In this document: piece by piece, positions 33,400 through 44,416 of the stretch
Position numbering within the stretch: position 1 is the first letter of the stretch
How the letters are laid out: each line of letters starts with the position of its first letter
Assembly: GCA_030770425.1 (NCBI GenBank)
Contig: JASJFT010000034.1
Location: 186,001 to 250,000, forward strand
From: Darksidea phi
Taxonomy: Eukaryota > Ascomycota > Dothideomycetes > Pleosporales > Lentitheciaceae
DNA length: 64,000 bases
Direction: 5' to 3'
Notes under the pieces: generated by a model
What the model was told of the DNA's origin: nothing
Databases searched by the model: none
Seen by the model: only the letters and a program-made list of their open reading frames with translations
Position numbers and translations under genes: made by a program

Positions 33400-36300
33400 A
33401 TAAAGAGTTATTTACTATAATATATTCTATTAGTCCTCTTACTTCCCTTAGAAAAGTTTACCTAAGTATCTATACTCCTAAAAAATTCTATTTTTAAGGA
33501 AAAAATAATTTTATAGAAAAGATCTTTTAGGTATTTAGTATCTACGTTATACCCTACCACCTTAATAGGGGGTTTTTATAGTCTTTCCGGCCTCGTAGCT
33601 CTTAACTTTAACTTTATAATATATAGTTAGTTTAATTAGAAAGTATATATAACTTAAGTATTAGTCTATTATTAGTATACGTTTATAATTTTTATCTATT
33701 ACTATTATAGCTTATAATCTATATATATCCTTATAGGTCCTTATACTAGTAGTAATAGTATTACTACTCCCTTTATAGGTAATTTTTAGTAACTTCCGTC
33801 TAGTAAATACTTACTATCTTTATATAAGAGCTATTTACTAAGTATAATTTTTATAATTACTTCGCTTACTTATAATATCTTTATAAAGGCTTTAGGACTA
33901 GCCTAGACTCTATTTAATTTAGTCTTAATACCTATTATAATAGTATAACCTAGTAGTACTTAGTAATTACTAGCTATCGTCTATTATAACTTATAATTAT
34001 ATTAAATTACTTATTTATCTATAGCTCTTCTAGTAAGAGAAATTTTATTTATATCTTTATAAATATTTATCTAAGAGATAATAAATTATTATATATTATA
34101 TCTCTTTAGATACTTTTATTTCTATATTTTAGACTTTTACTAATAAGTATCTAGGACGTTATTAGCTTAGATACAAAATAGTCTCTCTTAATATAAGTAT
34201 AAAAAGGTATATCTACTTCTAGATTTCTTTACTTTATTTCTTAATACTCTTAAGATTCTACCCCTTATTATAATTACCTCTACTAGTTAGTATAGTAATA
34301 CTACTCTCTTTAAGTATATCTATACTCTTTCTATCTATCTAGAGCCTTAGCTCCCTCTTATATACTATTAATATATAAACTACCTTCTCTAGTTTATATA
34401 GGAGTTTAATATAGCTAAGCTCTATTAGATTACTTTAAGCGATTAGTACTAGAAGGCTAATATTTATACTACCTATAGTAGGTATAAAGCTCGTTATTAA
34501 ATCTACTTAGTAGTATATACTAGTCTTCTCTTTTTCTTACTAACGTAATTCTACTAATAATTCGTATAGGTTAAGTCTACTTTTTACTACTACTTTAACC
34601 TCCTTATCTTTACTATTAAGTATATCTAGTATTATAACGCCCGAGCTACTTATAATAATAAGAATATAAATTCTAATATACTTAAAAAGATTTAATAGGA
34701 TATATAATTCTATACTTTTAATATTAATATTAGTTAGAACTAGTATAAGGCTAAGTAGAAGCGTCTAATTAAGGATACTAGTAGTAAGGTAGAATTACGT
34801 CGGGCTATAGCTACGGCGTATAAGCTTAACTTCTAGTACTATTAGATATATTCTACTATCTTTCTAATAACTTCCTATATTAATTCCTCTAGTATAGGCT
34901 AAATAGTATTAGCTATCTAGTACCTACTAACTTCGTAGCCTCTACTATCTATAAGGTTTACTTTATTAAGTATAACTTCTCGACTAATACGTCCCTTAGG
35001 GCTATTAATTATAAATATCGTTAGTACTATTATAACCCTAATATTTCTAATAGAAATATTATTAGTAGAGGTATAACGTTTATTACCCCCTAGAAGAGGG
35101 TACTATAAAGCTCCTTTAGGAACTTCTCGCCTAGTATATATAGCTTACTTAGATTATCTATAGATCGTATAATACTTAATTAAGATTCCTATTACTAGAT
35201 TATATAGATAGAATAAATATCTATATTAAGAATCTAGCTTATTATTTTTAATACTATTATTACTAGTTAGTCTATCTATTACTATAATATATAAAGGCTA
35301 GCCTTACTAAATCCTTTAAGCTATAGCTTATTACTAAAGTAAATAGTATTTTCTTTTCTAACTAATTATTCTACTTATATAGTATCCCCCAAGCGGAGTC
35401 TTAAGGATATCTTTTAACTAAATCTCTTAGTTCTTCCTTTATATTAATATTACTTATATAGTTTACTCTTTTAAAATTTCTTATATATATTATTATTCCT
35501 TTATAAAGATTACGATACTTTCTTAATAACTTTCTACTTTAAATAATCTAATATTTAATTATCTAGGTTCGTCTAATATTCCGTAAGAATCTTATTATAA
35601 TTATTAAAAGAGGTCTTAAGCTTTTATATACTATCTTTATATAACTAATCTAACTACTTTATAAGAAAGAGCTTCTTATTATATACTATTTTATAAGCGA
35701 GAATAGCTTCGACTTTATATTAGTCACCGTTATTAAGCTCTAGATATTATATAGGCCTAAGTCTAAAATTTAGATCTTCTCTTAGTTCTACCTATTTCTC
35801 TAGAAGAGATATATAGAAAATAGGATATAGCTAAGATATTAATAAAGATAGCTCGAGCTAGTAGCTTAGCTTACTATACTTAGTTTAAATAGTAAAGGGT
35901 TCTAAGTACTTCGCGTCTAATTTCTTTAAAGGGCGCTTAATCTTAATACTAGTAGTCTTTAGAATTACCTTTTTACTAATAACGAAATATTTACTTATTT
36001 TCTTTAAATTATACTAGTATTACTAGCTCTTTTAAATATAGGTTAATATATTCTAAGTATTAAAAAACTATTATACCCGACTAGCTAGAAAGTTAATAAC
36101 TCTCTAATATATACTTAAGGTCTTTTTATTTATACTTTAGTTACTAGGTAGTTAATAGAGCTAATACTTATCTTCTATATTATTAAAATTCTTAAGTTTA
36201 ATACTTATTATAACCTTAATAGGGTATATACTATAACTTAAATAAATCTTAGAATTATATACGTATTCTACTATTAAGAGTAGTTAATACTAGTTATCTT

Positions 36301-39300
36301 ACTAATAGTTTAGGTATATCTATAGATACGCTTTAAGCTCCTAGTTTTAATATTTAGTTTAACTATCTATCTATAGGTAAAAGGCTATACTTATTTATTA
36401 TTTAATATTAAAATAAAAGTATACGTCTAACTAGAATTTACTAGTAAAGATAAAGCCCTAATTTAAGATTAGTAATAATAGAAATCTAACCTTTATAAAT
36501 ACTTCTATAAATAATAGATTAGCTAATATACTTATAGTAATATTCTTTATTATAAATAAATACTAGACTAGCTTTAAAAAGTAGTCGACGAGTACTAGTA
36601 TTATATTATAGATATTATCTTTAGAATTCTTAGATTCTAGTAGGTTAGTAATAAAGTCTAGGAAGTAATTATACTATAGCTTCTATAATAAGGGAATTAA
36701 TTCTAGTAACCTCTATAGCTTATACCTTTATACTTTATTTATTTAGTATACTATATAGTCTTATACGTACGTATTAACCTCTACTTAAAGCTTTAACTAA
36801 TAATACTTTCTTTATAGGAGTTTAATAGTCTTATCTACTTTATAATAGTCCTCTAAAGGGTTATTATAATTTCTTATAAGAATAGCTTAATAAAGAGCTT
36901 TATTATTAGGAATTTATACTTTTTCTACTTTTTAAAGGACGTTCTTTAGATCTATAATCTATAAAGATATACTCTTTTATCTTTTTTTATTCTTAGACTT
37001 TTATATATACTATATATTCTTATAATAGACTATATTACGTTCCTATACTTCTTAGATATAATCTAATAATAGTTTAAAGGTTTTCTAACTAAAGGACGAG
37101 TTATCGTTTACGACTTCTAGTAAAGACTTATATAATATAAAGATAGAGAATACTTTATAATATTAAAGGAATATTAAAGCTAGATCTAAGCCTTTTAATT
37201 ATTCTCTAGATTTATTATCCCTATCTATAGATAAATTAAGGTTAATAGACGACGTATTATTAAAAATTAGTACTATATTAAAGGATTCTATAGTAGAATA
37301 ATTTATACTATCTTTAAATTTTTAATAAGTTACTTATAGATTCTTGTTAGTAAGATTAAATTTATATACTATCTAATCTTTAATATATAGAGCTATAGGC
37401 TTCTAGAGTATCTATACCTAGAGTTTATTTTAAAGTATAGAAAGTATAATATTTCTTAATATTCTTCTCTCTCTAAGCTAAAAGTCTTTAGTATAATTAG
37501 GTCGTTATAATATTATATTAGTTAAATTCTTCGTACTAGGCTTATATTTAATCTCGAAGTTAAAATAAGCTAACTCTTTAGCCTAGTATACTTACTTAGA
37601 TAAGAGTATCTTTATAGTTATAAAATATCTTAGATTATTATAGTCGTATAGTATATAAATAGTATTTAAAATATACTTAAAATAGTATTACTACTATTTA
37701 AAGATTTCTATAATAGTAAATAACTCTTTATTATAAATATTCTATTAAATCTATAGTCTAGTAAACTTATAACTAAAGAACGTAACTAGTTTCTAATATT
37801 TTTCTATTAAAAATATTATTATTTATAACTATAATAGGATAGCTACTATAGTAAACTTAGAGACGTTAGTAATAACTATTATAAATTTTATTAGATTAAA
37901 GTACTAGAGGATAGGGGCTCTTATAAAGAGCTTATAGAGTATAAGAAACGCGTTATATACGTTCTCTAGTTAAAACTAAGAGATATACTACTTTATAGGA
38001 TTTTTTTTAATTTTCTTTAACTTTTCTACTATTACGTTCTTACTAAAATCCTATTAGATTAGTATTAGATTCTATATAGAGGTTATATATTCTAAGAGTA
38101 GACGAATAATATCTAAGTAGTTATAAATAAACTATTAGTAAAAGTTTATAAATCTAAGAAATACTTAGATATTCTAATAGTTCTTAGACTTTAGTTACTC
38201 TTTAATTATTTAAATCTATACTAGGTCTATAACTACCCTATAGGGGGTTATAATAAAGTTAAAAAACTCTACTAACTTTATAAAGAAGATATACTTTAAA
38301 ACTTTATAATAGAGTTCCTAATTATATAATCTCTTAAGGACTTTATAAACGTATTATTTATAGTTCTTTTTCTCTTTAAAGTATATAAGAATATCGTCTA
38401 AATAGATAATATATATTTTATCTAATAGACTATCTAAGACTTTATAGATATATAACTAAAATATAATAGATACGTTTATAAGACTAAATAGTATTATTAA
38501 GTATTTAAAATAGTTATAGTATATTTTAAATACTATCTTCTACTTATTATCCTTCTTAATATATAATTAATAATAAGTCTTATAAAAATTAAGTTTTATA
38601 AAGATCTTAACCCTAGATAACTAGTCTAGTATCTCGCTTATAAGGGGTATAGGATAATAATTTTTAATTATTACCTTATTTAAACCCCTATAATTAATAT
38701 ATAATTAAAGTATATTATTAGCTTTAGATATAAAAAGTATTAAAACTCCTACTAAAGACTTACTAGGCTAAATCTACCTCTTTTTTAGAAAGTTATTAAG
38801 GTATTCTCTTAGAATCTCGAGTTCTCTTCTAGAGAGATTATAAATAGATAAATTTAATAGTATCTTTCCCTTCTTAAGATTAATAGTATAGTTATACTCT
38901 AAGTTAGGAGTAATTCTACTAGTAAACTTAGAACTAAAATATTAAAGTTAATTATAAAAGTATTTTAATATCTTCGCGACTTCCTTAGAGTCGATTTCCT
39001 CGTTAAAATCGTTATAGGAAGTATTTAGATAGTTTTTAGACTTCTATTACCCCTTTTAATAAAGAGCTATAATCCTTTATAAAGGGATATTTATTATTAA
39101 TACTATAATCTAGAAAATTATAGTCTTAAATAACTATACTAGTTTAGGGTATTACTTTATATAGTAGACGAGGTAATTATAGAATTATAGAGTCTAGTTT
39201 TTTAATTAAAGTAAGTCTTATTTATTCTAGTATTAAGTATTTTAAGACTTATTACCTCCTAGGGTTTATATCTTACTAATAGATATTCGTAGATATTCTA

Positions 39301-41500
39301 CGGCCTCTACTATATTAGAGAATTAGAGTTAATACTCTTTTTTACTTATAAGTAATTAAGTATAAAAGCTTCTTAGATATAGTATATATACTTTCTCTTT
39401 AGATTATAACTATTATATTAAGTTATTAGACGTTATCTTAACTTTAATATACTTAGCTACTATACTCCTATTCTACTACTTAAAAAATCCCTTTTAGTAA
39501 TCTATTTAAGGGTTAATCTTATATAGTTATAGCTAGTTAAGAATAAGATTATAGTTATTTATAAAGATAGTCTAAAATACTTAAGAACCTATTATTCTTA
39601 TTATACCCTAAGAATTCTACGTTATTATTATAATAACGTATAGCTCTTTTAGATATAGTAGTATACTAGAGACTTAATATATTTATAACTTTATATATAA
39701 TAATACCTTAAAGAGGTTCTACTATAGTATAAGGTTCTTTCTAATAATATTTAAGTTTAATCCTATATTAAAAAGGTTCTAGGTCTATATTAGAATATCT
39801 ATAAAAAGATATATCCTTATATTACTAGTAATCTATAAGGATTTACTATTAGTATTTAGCCCTAGTAGTATTATAATAATATTAGTAACTAGGGCTTATC
39901 TTTTTTTAAGAATAAGTTAGTCTTCTCTTCTTAAGTTTTATCTAACCTATTATTACCTTTAGAACGATACTTCTAATAGTTCTTTTTTTAGTTAGTCTTA
40001 GATCGGGATATTAACGCTATACTTTTAGAATATAATAGGGTCCTTAATAGAGACTACCTAATATTACCCTATTAAGAGGACTTTCGATTCTATTTCTTCT
40101 AGCCGGAATTACTTAAAGCTACTAATAATATAGTATACTTTTCGCTTATAGTCGAATTAGGACTAAAAATCTTTAAAAGAGTAGCTAGTATAGGGATAAA
40201 GTATATTACTATCTTTATATTCTATAAAGTATATTTAAACTATATCTAAGTTTATATATTCTTAAGCTAGCTATCTCTTTATATCTTATAGTATAAAGGT
40301 TCTAGATACTTACTTTATACTATAGATATTTTTAGTATATTAGGGCTTATATTACTACTAAAAGACTTTATTTCTAGAGTAGCTTTATAAGTTATAAAAT
40401 AGTTAAAGAAGAAATTAAAGCTATTATTCTAGCGTTATTTAATATTCTTAAACTTAAAGTAGTTATTAAATTTTATTAGAACGGGGTTCTTTATAAGGTT
40501 CTTAAGCTTCGTCTATAGCTAGGACTATATAATAACTTTATTATTATTAATAGTTCGGTCTAGTAGATTATAATATATATTATTCTTAATAAGTATTATA
40601 ACCTATATAGTACGCTTAAGGGTATTAGTAGTAGTAAAGTTAATTTAGAAGAGACTATTAATATCTCTAATCTAATAGTTTATAGCTTAGATTATTAGGG
40701 TTTTCTTTACTAAGTCTAGTATAGAAGGGTTCCTAACCTTAGTTAGATTAAATAGTCTTTAATAAGTATTATCTACTAGGGGTAAGCTAGCTATAGTCTA
40801 ATAGGTACCTACGGCTAGTCCGAAGGCTACTTAGACTATTTTAAGGTCTACTTTTATAGCTATAATTTAGTTAACTAATATACTCTAGTACTAAAGGTTA
40901 ATTAATACTTCTATTATTTTTACTAAAAGTACTTTACTTAGGACTAGAGTATAGATAGGTATAGTATAGAATATATCTAGATAATTATTACCTATAGGGA
41001 TATTATTAGCTCCTAATATTAGTAGTATAATAGTAGGAGCTAGGAGTTAAAGTTATATAAACCTACTTTTACGAGAAATATTCTCGTAGCTAGAAATCCT
41101 ATTATTTCTTTACGTAGATTAGTAGTCCCTATTAATTATAGTTATTATTAGGACCCTACTAAAAGATAGTAGTTTATTAGGTATCTTTAATATATTTCTA
41201 CTATTATACTATATACGGAACGTAGGAATTTTAAAGATATACTAATTCTCCTAAATATTTTTAGAATTAAATAGGCCCCCTAGCTAGTAGTTATTCTTAT
41301 TATCCGATTCTAGTTCCTAAACTCGTTATCTATTAAACTTAGGGTACTACTAGTATATTTCGTTAACTAGCTATATATTAGGATTATTTCGTCTACTAGA
41401 CGGATAGGTACCGGAGTAGGTACTTTTCTTTAAGTAGGCGGTACGAGGAGGTATACTAACGACTTTAAATAGACGTTATATAGTATAATTAATAAGAACT
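33400..41500 (-). pseudogene. gag-pol relic of Gypsy copy 2
   Basis: The minus strand gives a readable reverse transcriptase at about 38,720-38,390 (NYRGLNKV, YYPIPLISEILD, then YLDDILIYF) with stops at family Trp/Gln positions. The integrase core lies near 36,790-36,590 (NYFLDFITNLLESK, then ILVLVDYFLKLV). Gag lies toward 41 kb. The frame is largely free of indels, so inactivation is by point mutation rather than deletion. The element would have copied itself through RNA and integrated as DNA. Confidence 0.85.
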
Positions 41501-41570
41501 TTTAAAGTATTAGCTTTTAGCGTCGACGCCGTACTACTAGTCCTTAAAAAGGAGTAGAAAGGATTCGAAT

Positions 41571-41756
41571 TATAAGGTACGTATAGGTAGATAGGTATAG
41601 AAATACTAAGGTAGTAAAAGAGTTATATTCGAATAGAGATAAGATAAATTCTTAAGAAGATATAATAGTAGGACGTAGGACTATATAGGGTCTAGTATAT
41701 AACTATAGCCGGGTTAATAATAATTTAGGAGTCCTCTAGTAGAAGTAGATATAATA
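41571..41756 (-). repeat. LTR (5') of Gypsy copy 2
   Basis: 186 bp, begins tataaggtacgtataggt and ends gatataata. The adjacent internal sequence on the coding strand reads attcgaatcctttctactcc, where a primer-binding site should be; it looks partly like a tRNA T-arm but I cannot assign a tRNA. Confidence 0.9.
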
Positions 41757-41832
41757 CCTAGAGCTTTTATAACTTCTTATTAATTTATTTATATTCTACC
41801 TAGTATATACCCTTAGAATTCTAATTCTTATA
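41757..41832 (-). repeat. Right part of the split LTR (182-bp family)
   Basis: Its reverse complement matches the first 76 bp of the LTR at 56,320 (taagggtatatactag versus taagagtatatactag). The first five bases are the duplicated target of Gypsy copy 2. Confidence 0.82.
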
Positions 41833-42564
41833 TTAAATTAATTATCTCTTTTAACTCTACTAGATCGTAAGATTCGTAGATATTAATAAAGAAGGTTACT
41901 AATAATATTATAATAGCTCTATACTTATCCTCTACGTAGTATAATAAGTATAGAATTACTCTTAATAATAGATTTAGATAATAGTCTAGTACTAGAACTT
42001 ATTAGTATAGTTCGAATATAATTAGCTAAGAAACGAGATAATATATAAATAGAGCTAGTACTTTTAGACTATCTATAAGAAAAAAACTTTATAAAAAAAA
42101 AGATCTAGACTAAATTATAATTAGTTAGATTTATAATAAAGAATAAATTCTAAATAAGTTAAACTAGTATAAAATAATCCTTTAATATAATTCTATTTAA
42201 AATATAAAGAAAGGGGTAGCTTATATAAGTAGAGGGAGTACTTATTAAACTTAGCTTTCTTCCTATTTATAGTAGAACCTAATAGAATACTATAAATAGT
42301 ATTTAGAAGAGCGAAAGTATAACTAAATAAGATAAAAAGATAATAAGATAATATAATAATATATTAACTTATTTAATAATTAGATTATTAGGTTATAGAG
42401 CTAATTATCTAATATAGATTATCCTTCTTATATACTTCTAGCTAAGAAATCTATTACTAATTAAGATTAGTAATAGAATATTCTAGAATAGCTTAGTAAG
42501 TATTATATAAGTATTAGAAATTAAGTATTTCTAATACTTATTAGTAATACTAGTTAATCTAGTA
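41833..42564 (-). mobile_element. 3' internal end of a minus-strand LTR element (same family as 56,320-64,000)
   Basis: The reverse complement next to the LTR (gatctagtagagttaa, then taatttaatataa) matches the sequence just before the LTR at 63,926, so this is the 3' end of a minus-oriented copy. The Fot element at 42,565 is inserted to its right. Coding is too decayed for me to read. Confidence 0.6.
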
Positions 42565-42619
42565 ACGTGTTTACGTAGCGAGTAGCTATTCTAAGCGAGT
42601 AGCTACCCTTACCAACTTT
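42565..42619. repeat. Left terminal inverted repeat of the Fot element
   Basis: Begins acgtgtttacgtagcgagta and ends accaacttt. Compared with the right repeat it shows G-to-A and C-to-T changes (agtagctatt versus agtggccatt), as RIP makes. Confidence 0.93.
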
Positions 42620-42815
42620 CTATATATAAAAAGCCACGTAGTTCAATAACGTATTAGAATTCTATTAAAATAGTACTAGTAATAGATTAAGTAGTATCTA
42701 TAGTAGGCTTCTTATACGTTCGTAAGTTATACCTAGGTTCTCTACAGCGCGTACAGCGCGCTGAAGCCTGTCGGCTTATACCTAATTACCTAGTAACTTA
42801 ACGTCTTTCATTCTC

Positions 42816-44333
42816 TTACTACTACTTAGCAGCCTTTTGAATAATAATAGCCTCCCCCTCTACCTTGGTTAGGACGCCCTACTTCTAGATCCTCTTCTTT
42901 TTACGCTTTCTACGCGTTATAGCGGCCTTAATTACCTTCTCTAGGCTCGCGATTCGTTCGTGTATAAATACAGCTTTATAAGCCAATACCTCAGCGCCTT
43001 TACTTAGCTAATTAATAACTAGAATAATAGAAGTAGACGACGAGCTCTTGTACCTACGTACGCGCTTACGAATTAATATTAATTAAGCCTCTACTTTACG
43101 TACGTTACTTGGTATTCTAGCCTCCTATATAGCCTCTAGTAGGGCTACTAGCGACGGCGTTCTTAGCTTAATATCGAGCTTCGAGATTACTACCTCTAAA
43201 TCGTATAGAGCTAGGCCAGCGCCTCGAAAGCTCGCGTAGATATTCTTCTCTATAATAGTCTTATTATAGGCTACACGGAAGACGGGTAGGAATTTAAGCT
43301 TCGTAATATAGTTAATATAATCGCGAATTAGGCTATTAACCTAATCCCTATACGCGCGCTTCAACGGCGAGAAACAGCCTATATTAAGCGGCTGTAGGAG
43401 GTATAACGAATAAGCTAGTATATAGAGAGCGTAGATATTATTCTCCTTATAGAGGTCCTAGAATTCGTTCGAGATATAACTACTATAGCTATTAAGAATT
43501 AGTAGCTAGTATACGTCTACTCTACGATCTATCGTATATCTAATAAAGTACTTCAGCTAGGTAACTCCTAGATTATTATTTATCCAGCTATTCTTACTAA
43601 TAGCGATAGCCTAATCGCCTGGTATATCGCTCTCGTACTAGGTAGAGAGGTAGTACTTGCCAGCGAAGATAACGAAGGGCGGAATAGTCTACCTAGTAGC
43701 GTTGATTCCTTATATTATAGTAACCTACTCGCGATTACCTAGCTGGATAGCTTTAGCCTACCCGCGTCTCTCTAAGCTAGTAACGACTAGTCGCGGCGTT
43801 ATCTTACCTATTAGGAAGCTAGCTTCGTCGAAGTTATAAATATCCTAATTAGTAATACCCTAGGTAGCCTTAGTACGCGCTACTCGGTTAAACTAGGCTC
43901 GAATAATATTAGGATCCTCGTAGAGAGCTCGCTGTCGATCGTAAAGTCGATTAAATCGTATTTTAATACTATTAGTTCGCTGGACGAAGTTTCTAGGCTA
44001 GTCTCTACCTACCTACTTAGCGCCGCGTGTAGTAAGTAGTCTATTCGTCATATCTCGTACAGCCTCTAGTATGGGGGTATATCCTCGCGAATCTAGGTCG
44101 AGTATATAGCTAATAACTACCTCCTCCTCTAGCTTAGAAAGCTTCCTTAATTTAGGCGGGCAATCGCGTCGCGTAGCCATTCCAGCGCGTCGGTAGCGTA
44201 GGGTTATTCAGGGGACGTTAAACGTGGCTGCAGCGCGTTTAATAGACTAGATCTGATTCTAATTGATAGCTAAGATAGCTAGGGAGATATCTACTTCGTT
44301 GTAGGGCAATCGAATAGTAGTTGGTTGAGCTAT
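42816..44333 (-). pseudogene. Fot/Pogo transposase relic (DDE_1)
   Basis: One frame of 506 codons without indels. The probable start ATG (44,333-44,331) now reads ATA. Order: helix-turn-helix (NEVDISLAILAIN, IKRAAATFNVP), a CENP-B-like second domain (EEEVVISYILDLDSRGYTP), then the catalytic core. The first Asp is kept in YNFDEASFLIGK. The second and third catalytic positions read LLILNSYSSYIS and LLQPLNIGCFSPLKRAY, that is Asp to Asn in both. The C-terminus is basic (RRKRKK). Stops sit at family Trp/Gln positions. A start codon loss, two catalytic substitutions and numerous stops make it non-functional. The only sizeable plus-strand frame here (43,657-43,839) is an antisense shadow. Confidence 0.92.
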
Positions 44334-44359
44334 AAGAGTTAATAGGTAACGCGTCGCGA

Positions 44360-44414
44360 AAAGTTAATAAGGGTAGCCACTCGCTTAGAATGGCCACTCG
44401 CTACGTAAACACGT
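44360..44414. repeat. Right terminal inverted repeat of the Fot element
   Basis: Its reverse complement begins acgtgtttacgtagcgagtg. It keeps TGG and CCA that are mutated in the left repeat, so it is closer to the ancestral sequence. Confidence 0.93.
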
Positions 44415-44416
44415 TA

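Larger units (their letters stand above)
33178..41756 (-). mobile_element. Ty3/Gypsy-type LTR retrotransposon, copy 2 (RIP-inactivated)
   Basis: 8,579 bp with 186-bp LTRs and an exact 5-bp target duplication, cctag. It has the same family and strand as copy 1 and is 818 bp downstream of it. It is less mutated: the reverse transcriptase motif still reads YLDDILIYF on the minus strand (YLDD codons 38,393-38,404). It inserted into an LTR of another family. Order on the minus strand is 5' LTR (41,571-41,756), gag, protease, reverse transcriptase, RNase H, integrase, 3' LTR (33,178-33,363). Confidence 0.92.
42565..44414 (-). mobile_element. Fot1/Pogo-type DNA transposon (Tc1-mariner superfamily), RIP-inactivated
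   Basis: 1,850 bp with 55-bp terminal inverted repeats and a TA duplication on both sides (42,563-42,564 and 44,415-44,416). The transposase is on the minus strand. Length, TA target and CENP-B/DDE_1-type transposase fit the fungal Fot family, which moves by cut and paste. Each inverted repeat contains the unit agcgagtggcta twice, 17 bp apart, a likely pair of transposase binding sites. CA and TG survive near both ends but are nearly absent in the centre. Confidence 0.92.

Noticed and set aside
41551..41570. A tRNA-like string (ggagtagaaaggattcgaat) beside the 5' LTR of Gypsy copy 2
   Set aside because: It resembles a T-arm complement, but no standard primer-binding start (TGG) is visible and RIP has altered the site; I cannot name a primer tRNA.
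23800..42500. Regularly repeated short sequences that might suggest a CRISPR-like array
   Set aside because: The repeats are LTRs and internal parts of two transposon copies, spaced kilobases apart, in a eukaryotic genome.
43657..43839. A 60-codon plus-strand open frame inside the AT-rich block
   Set aside because: It is antisense to the Fot transposase relic, whose minus-strand reading explains the sequence fully.
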